Below, piece by piece: positions 23,453 through 32,015 of a stretch of 64,000 nt of DNA (the first letter of the stretch is position 1; each line of letters opens with the position of its first letter). The translations under genes and the position numbers were made by a program. Origin of the DNA: Haloglomus litoreum (GTDB lineage Archaea; Halobacteriota; Halobacteria; Halobacteriales; Haloarculaceae); contig NZ_CP119988.1 of NCBI RefSeq assembly GCF_029338515.1, positions 4,464,001-4,528,000 of the forward strand. Direction: 5' to 3'. The notes beneath the pieces were generated by a model that searched no databases, was not told the origin of the DNA, and saw nothing but the letters and a program-made list of their open reading frames with translations.

Positions 23453-25189
23453 ATGAGCTCCGATCCTCTCCCCAAAGACGCCGTTGAGAGCCACACAGAT
23501 GTTCTCATTGTCGGTGCCGGGCCGACAGGACTAGCGCTGGCAATTGAACTCTCCCGACGGGACATAGAGTACCGACTCCTTGAGAAGAACGATTCGACGG
23601 TGTCGAGTTCCCGTGCACTCGGCATTAATCCACGGACCCTTCAGGCATTCGAGGATATGGGCCTCCTCGATGGGATTCTGGCGAAGGGGTTCAGACTCAC
23701 TGGCCAGCGTCTCTACCGTGGTGACGAACAACTCGTCCGCCTGAGCACTGACAGCGTCCACAACGATACAGAGTATCCGTATCTCTGGATACTTCCACAG
23801 TACGATACCGAGGATGCACTTCTCGGTCGGTTGACCGAACTCGGTGGTGCGGTCGAATTCGAAACCGAGGTCGCCGAGTTCGACCAAGACGAAGATTCGG
23901 TGACTGCTCGGCTCACCCACACCGACGATGGTAACCACCGCGAGGAGATCGTCCATGCGTCGTACCTCGTCGGCTGTGATGGTGGCAGTAGCATGGTTCG
24001 AAAGACGCTCGGGCTGGACTTCTCCGGGGAAACGCGGTCAGAGACATTCTTCCTCGCGGATATCACTGTAACGAGTGACTGGCCCTCGCGGGAGGCACTT
24101 ACGTGGTTTCACGAGGACGGTATCATCGCCGTGCTTCCCATCGATGGGGAGGACACCTGGCGTGTGTTCGCCGAGATCTCGGAGGTTCCGGAGGACGAAC
24201 GCCCGGTACCGACACCGGAAGGTGTGCAGACGTTACTTGCCGGACGGACCGCTGATGAGCGAGCGGAAGTTCACGACATCATCTGGTCGTCGGACTACAC
24301 AGTCAATCAGCGAATGGTGGACCAGTACCGAAGCGGCAACGCATTTCTTGCGGGGGATGCCGCACACGTACACAGCCCGTTCGGTGCGATGGGTATGAAT
24401 ACAGGCATCCAGGACGCCTACAATCTTGGGTGGAAGCTCGCACTCGTCGTTTCGGGTGCTGCCGACGCGACGTTGCTCGATACGTACGAGGAGGAGCGAC
24501 GACCGGTCGCCGAAGAGGTTCTCGGAGGGACAGGTCCATCAACGGGACTAATTAGCTCTACAAACCCCGTGATTGAAGCACTTCGTGAACACGTTCTTAG
24601 CCCGCTTCTTAAACAGGAGCGTGTTCAGGCACGGTTGCTGAGTGCAACGACACAACTCGGAATCAACTACCGAAGAAGCTCGCTCTCGCAGACTTCGGAC
24701 GTGTCTCCCCTGGATGATTTACTCGATGGCGGCAATCTTCGGGAACTCGTCGGACGGGAGTGGCAGACCTGGCGTGCACCAAAGGCGGGCGACCGGGTAC
24801 TTGACGGTCCATGTGAGGGGAGAGGTGGAACCGATATTTCCCTCTACGACGAACTGCATTGTGAAAGTGGCTTCTCGCTGCTGCTATTCACGGGTAAACA
24901 TGAAGCGGCTGATGAAGTAGGCGTGTCGGTTGCTCAAGCGGTAGCTGATCAAGTCGGTGACGTTGTTCGGCCCTACCGTATCGTTCTGGACAAACTACCT
25001 AGCGACGAGAGAGATGTTGAGACATTGATTGATAAGGACGGGACACTTCACGAACGGTACGGAGCGCTCACACCGGTATTCTTTGTCGTCCGTCCAGACG
25101 ACTACATCGGATTCCGTGGTGCAGTATCTAACACAGTCCCACTCGATGAGTACTTCAATGAGGTAATTGGCCTTCACGTAAACGAGTAG
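23453..25189 (+). CDS. Class A FAD-dependent aromatic monooxygenase
   Basis: 578 residues. FAD-binding motifs in the group A order: DVLIVGAGPTGLALA (GxGxxG, about 14), LVGCDGGSSMVRKTLG (DG motif, about 172) and FLAGDAAHVHSPFGAMGMNTG (GD motif, about 298). The C-terminal 150 residues have the thioredoxin-like fold of phenol hydroxylase relatives (GFSLLLFTGKHEAAD). Such enzymes hydroxylate phenols, salicylates, tetracyclines or rifamycins using NAD(P)H and oxygen. Short motif comparison places it in the PheA/MhpA/Rox group; the exact substrate cannot be told. It is divergent from the HTH_10 regulator. ATG at 23453 rather than 23408 fits the promoter position. Confidence 0.9.
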   Translation: MSSDPLPKDAVESHTDVLIVGAGPTGLALAIELSRRDIEYRLLEKNDSTVSSSRALGINPRTLQAFEDMGLLDGILAKGFRLTGQRLYRGDEQLVRLSTDSVHNDTEYPYLWILPQYDTEDALLGRLTELGGAVEFETEVAEFDQDEDSVTARLTHTDDGNHREEIVHASYLVGCDGGSSMVRKTLGLDFSGETRSETFFLADITVTSDWPSREALTWFHEDGIIAVLPIDGEDTWRVFAEISEVPEDERPVPTPEGVQTLLAGRTADERAEVHDIIWSSDYTVNQRMVDQYRSGNAFLAGDAAHVHSPFGAMGMNTGIQDAYNLGWKLALVVSGAADATLLDTYEEERRPVAEEVLGGTGPSTGLISSTNPVIEALREHVLSPLLKQERVQARLLSATTQLGINYRRSSLSQTSDVSPLDDLLDGGNLRELVGREWQTWRAPKAGDRVLDGPCEGRGGTDISLYDELHCESGFSLLLFTGKHEAADEVGVSVAQAVADQVGDVVRPYRIVLDKLPSDERDVETLIDKDGTLHERYGALTPVFFVVRPDDYIGFRGAVSNTVPLDEYFNEVIGLHVNE

Positions 25190-25828
25190 ACCACTGTGAA
25201 TCGTCTGCGAGTCCGATTGAGGTAGATCGGTGGGATTCACAGGGAGGCAAATCCGTCAAGAAGTTATAGAGCTGACTTGGTCGATTTTCCGCTGCAACAG
25301 CGAGACGGGTTGACCGAATTCGTTCCCGCTCTGAAGATAATGGACTGCTAAATCACGACTTTGCGTCTCACCTCTTGGATAATGTTGCCGATTAGGTGGT
25401 TTGTAGAAATCCAAACTGCCAACTTGGGGTACCGCTCGCGGAGGTTCTGTATCGCGCCTATCGGTTTATCACCGGAGCTCGCCCGAGCGCCCGAAGACAG
25501 CACGACGGGAGAGAACCATCCGAACAGCAGCAGCATTCAACTCGAAAAATCCCCATAGATGAAATATATACTGAATTTTATGCGAGATGGAGAGATAACG
25601 AGCTGAACCCACCAGAGAGCCGGACGACGCTCACGTCCGGCTATCGGTGGGAACGCTGGTCGTCAGCGACGCGGTCCGTGCGATGCACGGTCCGCGAATC
25701 CAGACGCGCCCCGACATCGGGCTCCCGCAGGCCCACGAGGTTCGCACGGAGCGCCGGGAACAGGCGGGCAGGCCGCACGGCAGGCCCCCCACCGCAGGAC
25801 GTTTGCCGCCGGCCCCGGAGGGAGGGAC
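25190..25828. other. Right edge of island: degenerate intergenic DNA
   Basis: No complete gene in about 640 bases. A hairpin-like TGTGAATC/GATTCACA pair spans about 25194-25240 just after the monooxygenase stop and may act as terminator. A short reverse-strand open frame at 25348-25536 contains IQNLRERYPKLAVWISTNHL, which could be the remnant of a longer protein. The right inverted repeat lies at 25399-25432. AT-rich AATATATACTGAATTTTATG lies near 25562, followed by a perfect stem AGCCGGACG/CGTCCGGCT at 25618-25642. From about 25650 the DNA returns to host GC content. Confidence 0.5.
25399..25432 (-). repeat. Right inverted repeat near island edge
   Basis: The reverse complement carries GTACCCC, GTTTGG and TTTCTACAAAC in the same order as 13413-13448. 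Together the two copies enclose about 12 kb of low-GC DNA. Similarity may continue weakly outward (CGATA and CCGC blocks in both). No short direct repeat flanking the pair was found. Confidence 0.4.
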
Positions 25829-26812
25829 ATGGCCGGAGCCGATCTCGACGCCCTGGACCCGGAGTGTGCGCGCGTGGTGCGCGAGTTCCTGGCCGAGGGG
25901 CTGCCGGAGTGGCACACGCTGTCGGTCGCGAGCGCGCGCCGCCTCGAGGACGAACTGTTCTCGGGCGGCGACGGCCCGGAGCTGGCCGCGACCCGCGAGT
26001 TCGCCATCGAGGGGCCCGCAGGCGACGAGCTCCCGCTCAGGGCCTACCGGCCGGCGGCCGAGGGGCCGGACGGCGATAAACCGGATGCGGCGATATCGAA
26101 TCGCCCGACCGTGGTCTTCAGCCACGGCGGGGGCTGGACGCTCGGGACCCTCGATTCGGCGGACGACATCTGCCGGGAGCTGGCCGCTCGGACGGGCGCA
26201 CTGGTGCTCTCGGTCGACTACCGGCTCGCGCCCGAGCACCCGTTCCCCGCGGCGCTCGACGGCGCATATCGGGCGACCGAGTGGGCGGACGCGAACGCCG
26301 ACGCGCTGGGCGGCGGCGGGCCGCTGGTGGTCGCCGGCACGTCGGCGGGCGGCGGACTCGCGGCCGCGGTCGCGCTCCGGGCGGCAATCGAGGACGGCCC
26401 CGATATCGCGGCTCAGGTGCTGCTGTACCCGATGCTCGACCGGGACACCACGCGGGCGTCGTACGCGGAACACGGCGACGGGCCGCTGCTGACGACGGCG
26501 GACGTGTGCTGGTTCTGGTCACAGTACCTCCGCTCGCCGGTGGACGCCCACAACCCCTTCGCGGCGCCGCTCCGGGCCGATGTCGACCTGCTCACGGAGG
26601 CCCCGCCGGCGGTCGTCGCCACGGCGGGCGTGGACCCGCTGCGCGACGAGGGCCGGGCGTACGCCGACCGGCTGGCGGCCGTGGACGTGCCCGTCACACG
26701 GGTCCACGAACCCGACCTCTGCCACGGGTTCTGCTCGCTGACGGACGACGTGCCGGCCGCCGACCGGGCGATGGACGAGATCTGCGAGGGGCTGGCTGCG
26801 CACCTGGCGTGA
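25829..26812 (+). CDS. Alpha/beta hydrolase, hormone-sensitive lipase family
   Basis: 327 residues. The oxyanion-hole motif SHGGGWTLGT is near residue 96, the nucleophile is in VAGTSAGGGLAAAVAL (Ser near 171), the acid in TAGVDPLRDEG (Asp near 270) and the histidine in DLCHGFCSL (about 297). This is the HGGG esterase/lipase group, acting on short-chain esters or similar carbonyl substrates. It is cytoplasmic, with no signal sequence. ATG at 25829 follows a GGAGGGA purine run, a possible ribosome-binding site. First host-like gene after the island. Confidence 0.9.
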   Translation: MAGADLDALDPECARVVREFLAEGLPEWHTLSVASARRLEDELFSGGDGPELAATREFAIEGPAGDELPLRAYRPAAEGPDGDKPDAAISNRPTVVFSHGGGWTLGTLDSADDICRELAARTGALVLSVDYRLAPEHPFPAALDGAYRATEWADANADALGGGGPLVVAGTSAGGGLAAAVALRAAIEDGPDIAAQVLLYPMLDRDTTRASYAEHGDGPLLTTADVCWFWSQYLRSPVDAHNPFAAPLRADVDLLTEAPPAVVATAGVDPLRDEGRAYADRLAAVDVPVTRVHEPDLCHGFCSLTDDVPAADRAMDEICEGLAAHLA

Positions 26813-26891
26813 GTACGGGCCGACCGCACCGGCTGTCGGTCGGCCCCCGCAGCCGCGAAAGCCTTGTTACCGTACCCCACGGAGACGACCC

Positions 26892-27557
26892 ATGGACGAG
26901 GACATCCACGAGTACGACGGGGACGCGATCGACGTGACCTGGGACGGCGAGCGCTGCATCCACGCCCGCGAGTGCGTCCACGGGCTCCCCGAGGTGTTCG
27001 ACACCGACCGGCGGCCGTGGATCGACCCCGACGGGGCCGACGCCGACGAGGTGGCCCGCGTCGTCGAGCGCTGCCCGACCGGCGCACTCCACTTCGAGCG
27101 CGCGGACGGCAGCGGGGAGACGACACCCCGGCGCAACACGGTGACACTCGCGCCCGACGGCCCGCTCTACCTCCGGGGTGACGTGGTCATCGAGGGCGAC
27201 GACGGCGAGACGCGGCTCCAGGACACCCGGGTCGCGCTCTGTCGTTGCGGTGCCTCGGACAACAAGCCCCTGTGCGACGGGACCCACGGCGACGAGGCCG
27301 TCGCCTTCGACGCCGACGGGGTCGCCCCGGACGCGGTGGTCGTCACCGACGACGGGGACGACGGGGGCCCGGACGACCCCATCCGCGTCACCCCCACCGA
27401 GGACGGCCCGTTCGTCGTCGATGGCCGGTACGACCTCCGGGACGCCGACGGGGACGAGTCACGCGAGGGCGGCGCCCTCTGTCGGTGCGGCGGCTCGGCC
27501 GGCAAACCGTTCTGCGACGGTACGCACGCCGACATCGGCTTCTCCAGCGACGACTGA
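26892..27557 (+). CDS. Fe-S protein: (4Fe-4S) mono-cluster domain plus two CDGSH motifs
   Basis: 221 residues with three metal modules. Residues about 13-70 match the divergent 4Fe-4S mono-cluster domain (RCIHARECVHGLPEVF and ERCPTGALHF). Two CDGSH-type 2Fe-2S motifs follow: CRCGASDNKPLCDGTH (about 117-132) and CRCGGSAGKPFCDGTH (about 197-212). CDGSH proteins are small redox or cluster-transfer proteins; a mono-cluster domain fused to two CDGSH units is a known bacterial and archaeal arrangement. Partners are unknown. Standalone between the hydrolase and rio2. Confidence 0.92.
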   Translation: MDEDIHEYDGDAIDVTWDGERCIHARECVHGLPEVFDTDRRPWIDPDGADADEVARVVERCPTGALHFERADGSGETTPRRNTVTLAPDGPLYLRGDVVIEGDDGETRLQDTRVALCRCGASDNKPLCDGTHGDEAVAFDADGVAPDAVVVTDDGDDGGPDDPIRVTPTEDGPFVVDGRYDLRDADGDESREGGALCRCGGSAGKPFCDGTHADIGFSSDD

Positions 27558-27772
27558 CAGCCCGGCAGTGACCGGGCCCGGATTCCCCGAAGACGGCCGC
27601 GAGCGTCCCGCTCGGTCGAGGACCGCCGAACGGAGCGCCGGCCGCGCGGGGATGATTCTGTATAGTGACATACAGTTTATCGTCGGAGGATGGGCGCGGA
27701 AGCGTGTCCGGGGCAACCGCCGGGACGGGGCCGAGAGGCGGCGCTTTTGTCGGTCGGCGCGCTACGGCCGCT

Positions 27773-28678
27773 ATGGTCCGGAACGTGGCCGGTGAGATGG
27801 CGGAACTCGAGCCGGAGGACTTCCACCTGCTGTCCGGCCTGGAGCACGGGATGCGGTTCTCGCGCTGGGTCGCGGAGGGGAAGCTCCCGGGGTTCTCGGG
27901 GCTCGACTCGGAGAACGTCGACTACCGGCTGGACCGCTGTGAGCGCCGCGGCCTCGTCGAGCGCAAGACCATCCAGTACACCGGCTACCGGCTCACGTTC
28001 GAGGGGTACGACGCGCTGGCGCTGCACACCTTCGCCGAGCGCGACACCATCGACGGGGTCGGCGGCCCGCTGGGCGTGGGCAAGGAGTCGGACGTCTACG
28101 AGGTCCGCAGCTTCCAGCCGCTCGCGCTGAAGTACCACCGCGAGGGGTACACCAACTTCCGCGAGGTGGACAAGGAGCGTGACTACACCAGCGACAAGGA
28201 GCACATCTCCTGGTTCTACACCGCGCGCAAGGCCGCCGAGCGGGAGTACGAGGCCCTCGAGACGCTCTACCCCGACGTCCGCGTGCCGCGCCCGGTCGAC
28301 CAGAACCGCCACGCCATCGTGATGGCGAAGATGGACGGCGTGGAGCTGTCACGCGCGGGACTGGAGGACGGGCAGGTCGTGCCCGTACTCGACCTCGTCC
28401 TCGACGAGATGACCGGCGCGTACCGCGAGGGGTTCGTCCACGCCGACATGTCCGAGTACAACGTCTTCGTCGGGAGCGACGGCGTGACGGTGTTCGACTG
28501 GCCCCAGGCCGTCCCGACCGACCACGAGAACGCCGACGAACTGCTGGCGCGGGACGTGCGCAACGTGGTGGGCTACTTCACCCGGAAGTACCCGCGCCGG
28601 ACGCCCGAGGTGGACGAGTCCGCACTGGCCGAGGCCATCCGGGAGGACGACTTCGAGACGGTCCGCGAGTTCGCCTGA
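27773..28678 (+). CDS. rio2: RIO2-family serine protein kinase
   Basis: 301 residues. An N-terminal winged helix (residues about 8-85, FHLLSGLEHGMRFSRWV ... YTGYRLTFEGYDALAL) is unique to Rio2. The atypical kinase fold has the nucleotide loop GVGKESDVYEV (about 100), a lysine in LALKYHREG, catalytic loop FVHADMSEYNVFV (about 223) and metal-binding VFDWPQ (about 242). Rio2 acts in maturation of the small ribosomal subunit. The ATG at 27773 is chosen because the family begins near VAGEMAELEPEDF. A palindrome CTGTAT/ATACAG lies at 27658-27675 upstream. Confidence 0.94.
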   Translation: MVRNVAGEMAELEPEDFHLLSGLEHGMRFSRWVAEGKLPGFSGLDSENVDYRLDRCERRGLVERKTIQYTGYRLTFEGYDALALHTFAERDTIDGVGGPLGVGKESDVYEVRSFQPLALKYHREGYTNFREVDKERDYTSDKEHISWFYTARKAAEREYEALETLYPDVRVPRPVDQNRHAIVMAKMDGVELSRAGLEDGQVVPVLDLVLDEMTGAYREGFVHADMSEYNVFVGSDGVTVFDWPQAVPTDHENADELLARDVRNVVGYFTRKYPRRTPEVDESALAEAIREDDFETVREFA

Positions 28679-28776
28679 CGCCGCCGGGCCACGCCGAACA
28701 TACCCCTGCCCGCCAGCGCCGCGACCGCGGGCCCCCACCGGGTGACTTTTCACGACACGCGGCGGTGGCGACGGGT

Positions 28777-29304
28777 ATGCGAGTCGGCGTCGGGAGCGGG
28801 AACCCGGTGAAGCGTGCGGCGACCGAGCGGGCGTTCGAAGCGGCCGACCGGTCGGCGTCGGTCGAAGCCGTCGCCGTCGAGTCGGGCGTGAGCGAACAGC
28901 CCATCGGCGACGACGAGACCATCCGGGGTGCGAAGACCCGGGCGCGGCGGGCCCTCGAGGGATACGACGTCGGTATCGGCATCGAGGGAGGTGTCGCCGA
29001 CGGGCCCGACGGGCGGTACCTCATCATGTGGGCGGCGGCGACGGACGGCCGGGAACTCGGCCTCGGGAGCGGGCCGCAGCTCCGGCTCCCGGCGGGAATC
29101 GCCGACCGGGTCGACGCCGGCGAGGAGCTGGGACCGGTGATGGACGAGGTGGTGGGCCTGTCGAGCGTCGCGCGCAAGCAGGGCGCGGCGGGCGTCCTGA
29201 CCGGCGGCATCATCGACCGCGAGAGCGCCCTGTGCCACGCCGTTGCCGGTGCGCTCGGGCCGTTCCTGACGGAGTACTACGCGAGCGACGCTGCCCCGAA
29301 GTGA
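28777..29304 (+). CDS. Inosine/xanthosine triphosphatase (DUF84)
   Basis: 175 residues. The opening GVGSGNPVKRAATERAF and the central GIGIEGGVADGPDGRYLIMWAA follow the YjjX/DUF84 pattern; the ending VLTGGIIDRESALCHAV is also diagnostic. The family hydrolyses ITP and XTP to the monophosphates, removing deaminated purine nucleotides. Start at ATG 28777, four codons after an upstream GTG. It is the last of the rightward genes here and converges with the NUDIX gene at 29329, with 24 bases between them. Confidence 0.92.
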   Translation: MRVGVGSGNPVKRAATERAFEAADRSASVEAVAVESGVSEQPIGDDETIRGAKTRARRALEGYDVGIGIEGGVADGPDGRYLIMWAAATDGRELGLGSGPQLRLPAGIADRVDAGEELGPVMDEVVGLSSVARKQGAAGVLTGGIIDRESALCHAVAGALGPFLTEYYASDAAPK

Positions 29305-29328
29305 ATCCACCACACCGCGTTCCCCCGG

Positions 29329-29814
29329 CTATCCCGACTCCGCGGCCTCGATGGCCTCGATGCCGATCTCGACGGTGTCGGGGTCGGGCGTCGCCCCGAG
29401 GTCGGTGTCACCACCGCGCAGTTCCGCCGGGGTGAACCAGTCCCAGACCTCCGGCCCGTCCTCGCCGGGCGCGGGGTCGATGTCGCGCGAGGGGACCGTC
29501 GCGAAGTAGACGTGGTCGATGTGCTGGTGGCCGACCCGCCCGTCGTGGACGTTGATGTCGTACAGCAACTGGTGGCGCGGCTGCGGGAGCGCGCGCCCGT
29601 CGGGCGCGGGGACCTCGGGTGTCGAGTCCAGCAGCGTCGGGTCGAGGCCGGTCTCCTCGCGGACCTCGCGCAGCCCGGCCTCGTGCGGGAGTTCGTCGCG
29701 GTCGACGTGCCCACCCGGCGGGATGAGCCCGTCGATGCGGTGGTGGTCGTGGAGGGCGGTGGCGCCGTCGTTGACGACGTAGATGGTCGCGGTGAAGTGG
29801 CGGGTCGTCTCCAT
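29329..29814 (-). CDS. NUDIX hydrolase
   Basis: 161 residues. The Nudix box lies at about residues 35-57: GHVDRDELPHEAGLREVREETGL fits G-x5-E-x7-REUxEExGU. The preceding DHHRIDGLIPPG and following WDWFTPAEL strands complete the fold. The substrate is a nucleoside diphosphate linked to another group; the exact one is unknown. Start at 29812-29814. The 240 bases to the next gene are AT-rich and probably contain divergent promoters. Confidence 0.9.
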   Translation of the reverse strand: METTRHFTATIYVVNDGATALHDHHRIDGLIPPGGHVDRDELPHEAGLREVREETGLDPTLLDSTPEVPAPDGRALPQPRHQLLYDINVHDGRVGHQHIDHVYFATVPSRDIDPAPGEDGPEVWDWFTPAELRGGDTDLGATPDPDTVEIGIEAIEAAESG

Positions 29815-30022
29815 CCGTACCCCGGCGGTCGGACGGCGCCCTGTTGAACGCCCGGCATCCGGAGCGGAAGTGGTCCGGAACGCAGGGTCGGCCACGTTAC
29901 CGATACGGCGGAACGATTATTCGAAAGCAGCAGAGATTATCACCGAACCCACACCACAATACGATTAGTTCGAGGATAATCGGATAAGACCCATCCCTCG
30001 GTGGCTGTACCGTGTCGCCCAC

Positions 30023-30031
30023 ACTTTTATC
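30023..30031 (+). promoter_or_regulatory. TATA-like box of phosphoribosyltransferase gene
   Basis: CTTTTATCG is centred about 28 bases before the ATG at 30056. That spacing implies a leaderless transcript, the commonest form in haloarchaea. Confidence 0.55.
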
Positions 30032-30055
30032 GGAACCCTTCGAACCACGGACGAC

Positions 30056-30766
30056 ATGAGCGATCTGCCGGACGAGTTCCCGTGTCGGCTCCTCACCTGG
30101 GACTACATCGACGGGCTGGCGCGCGACCTCTCTCACGAGGTGCGTGGTGACTACGCCCCGGACACGGTCGTCGCCATCGCGCGCGGTGGGCTCGTCCCCG
30201 CCCGCATCGTCTGTGACTACCTCGACGTGGACGACCTCATCAGCATCAAGGTCGAGCACTACGTCGGTACCGGGGAGGCCGGCGACGGCCCCTCCGTGAA
30301 GTACCCCCTCGCGGACGGCGCCGTCGCCGACAAGGACCTGCTCGTCGTCGACGACATCGCCGACACCGGGCGGACGTTCCAGCACACCGTCGACCATCTC
30401 GAGGGGCTCGGCCAGCCGCCCGCACACGTGAAGACGGGGGCGCTGCAGCTGCTGCCCGGCAGCGAGGCCGAGCTGGACTACGTGGCCTCGTACCCCGACG
30501 AGTTCGCGTGGATGGTCTACCCGTGGAACTTCGTCGAGGACATGTGCGACCTCGTGCCGCGGCTGATGGAACTCGCGGCGGGTGAGCGCTTCTCCGAGGA
30601 CGAGCTCTACCACCTGTTCTACGACTACCACGACATCGACCGCGTCCACTTCGAGGTCGTCCAGGGCGACCGGCTCGGCGAGGTGCTGGCCGAGCTCGAA
30701 CGCCGCGGCGTCGTGGAGACGACCGGCCGGGGCAGCGCCGGGTCCCCCGAGTGGCGGCTGGTGTAG
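30056..30766 (+). CDS. Type I phosphoribosyltransferase-family protein
   Basis: 236 residues. The PRTase core (residues about 12-150) has VVAIARGGLVPARIVCDYL and the PRPP-binding loop DLLVVDDIADTGRT (about 98-111). The C-terminal 75 residues add a helical region (PRLMELAAGERFSEDELYHLF) and a winged-helix-like end (ELERRGVVETT). This arrangement is typical of haloarchaeal HGPRT-like or purine/xanthine PRTases, but the base specificity cannot be read. It may also be a PurR-like regulator. The following UbiA gene lies 127 bases downstream on the same strand. Confidence 0.88.
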   Translation: MSDLPDEFPCRLLTWDYIDGLARDLSHEVRGDYAPDTVVAIARGGLVPARIVCDYLDVDDLISIKVEHYVGTGEAGDGPSVKYPLADGAVADKDLLVVDDIADTGRTFQHTVDHLEGLGQPPAHVKTGALQLLPGSEAELDYVASYPDEFAWMVYPWNFVEDMCDLVPRLMELAAGERFSEDELYHLFYDYHDIDRVHFEVVQGDRLGEVLAELERRGVVETTGRGSAGSPEWRLV

Positions 30767-30893
30767 GGCACCAGAGGAGTGCCGGACAGCCGGCGTCCGC
30801 CGCCCGGGTACCCGGCGGCCGGATGCTCGCCGCCCGGGCACCCGCCGTACCGACCACGGACAGGTTGACGGCCGCCGGGAGCGAAGGGCCTGC

Positions 30894-31904
30894 ATGAAGG
30901 ACCCGACGGGTGACGGGCAGCGGGGGGAGTCCCGCGACCTCGACCCGTCGACCGTCGACCCCGCGCCACGGCGGGTCCGGGACGCCGCCCCCTCGACGGT
31001 GGCGTGGGCGCTCTGGAGGGCCAGCCGGCCGGACCAGCTGCTGCTCGTCGTCGCCATCTACGCGATGGGCGCGACCATCGCCGTCGCCCGGGGCGCGCCG
31101 CTCTCGGTCGAGGCGACGCTCGCCGGACTCGCAGCACTGCTGCCGACCGCCGCGAGCATCCACTACGCCAACGAGTACGCCGACTACGAGACGGACGCCC
31201 TGACCGACCGGACGCCGTTCTCCGGGGGGAGCGGCGGGCTCCACGCCGCCCGGCTGCCGCGGCGGCTTGCACGCGATGCGACGCTCGCGACGGCCGCGCT
31301 CGCGGTGCTCGCGACCGCGTGGCTGTGGCTGGCCGGGCCGCTCCCGACGGTGGCCGTCGCCGTCCTGGCCGTCAGCGCCGTCCTCGGGTGGGGGTACTCG
31401 CTGCCGCCGCTGGCGCTGGCGTGGAACGGCCTCGGCGAACTCGACAACGCGGTGCTGGGCGGCCTGCTCCTCCCGCATTACGGCGCCGCCGCCCTCGCCG
31501 GCACGTTCGACCTGGCGGTCTGTCTCGCGGTCCTGCCGTTCACCGCCCTCGTCTTCGTCAACCTGCTCGCGACCCAGTGGCCCGACCGACGGGCCGACGC
31601 CGCCGTCGGGAAGCGGACCCTGCCGACGCGGTGGTCGCCCGGCTGCCTCCGCGCCGCGTACCTCGCGGGCGTCGTCGTCGCGTTCGGGTCGCTCGCGGCG
31701 CTGTGGGGGCGGGTCATCCCGTCGCTGGTCGCGGGCGCGACCCTGCTGGCGCTCCCGCTCGTCGCGTGGGGTGCGGCGACCTACACCCGCGACGAGTGGC
31801 CGTTCCCGACCGTCGCCGCGATGGTGGTGGCGGCGGTCGCCCAGCTACTCGCGTGGGCCGTCGTCGCCGGCCTCCCCGGGCGACTGGCCGGAACGCTCGG
31901 GTGA
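30894..31904 (+). CDS. UbiA-family prenyltransferase
   Basis: 336 residues with about eight membrane segments. The first Asp-rich motif NEYADYETD (about 90-99) fits NxxxDxxxD, which binds Mg-prenyl diphosphate. The second, LATQWPDRRADAAVGKRT (about 224-240), fits the DxxxD-type second motif. The GWGYSLPPLAL loop is typical of MenA-like enzymes, so menaquinone side-chain attachment (1,4-dihydroxy-2-naphthoate or similar) is the most likely role. The N-terminal 30 residues are an acidic tail. ATG at 30894. Confidence 0.9.
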   Translation: MKDPTGDGQRGESRDLDPSTVDPAPRRVRDAAPSTVAWALWRASRPDQLLLVVAIYAMGATIAVARGAPLSVEATLAGLAALLPTAASIHYANEYADYETDALTDRTPFSGGSGGLHAARLPRRLARDATLATAALAVLATAWLWLAGPLPTVAVAVLAVSAVLGWGYSLPPLALAWNGLGELDNAVLGGLLLPHYGAAALAGTFDLAVCLAVLPFTALVFVNLLATQWPDRRADAAVGKRTLPTRWSPGCLRAAYLAGVVVAFGSLAALWGRVIPSLVAGATLLALPLVAWGAATYTRDEWPFPTVAAMVVAAVAQLLAWAVVAGLPGRLAGTLG

Positions 31905-32015
31905 GCGGGGCCTCGTCCGCGGGAGCGGCGGGCGACCGCTCGGCCGTGACGGCTCGCGACCGTCGGCGATACCGGGTATCAAGACTTACACCGACCCCCA
32001 CGCTACCTCCAGACA

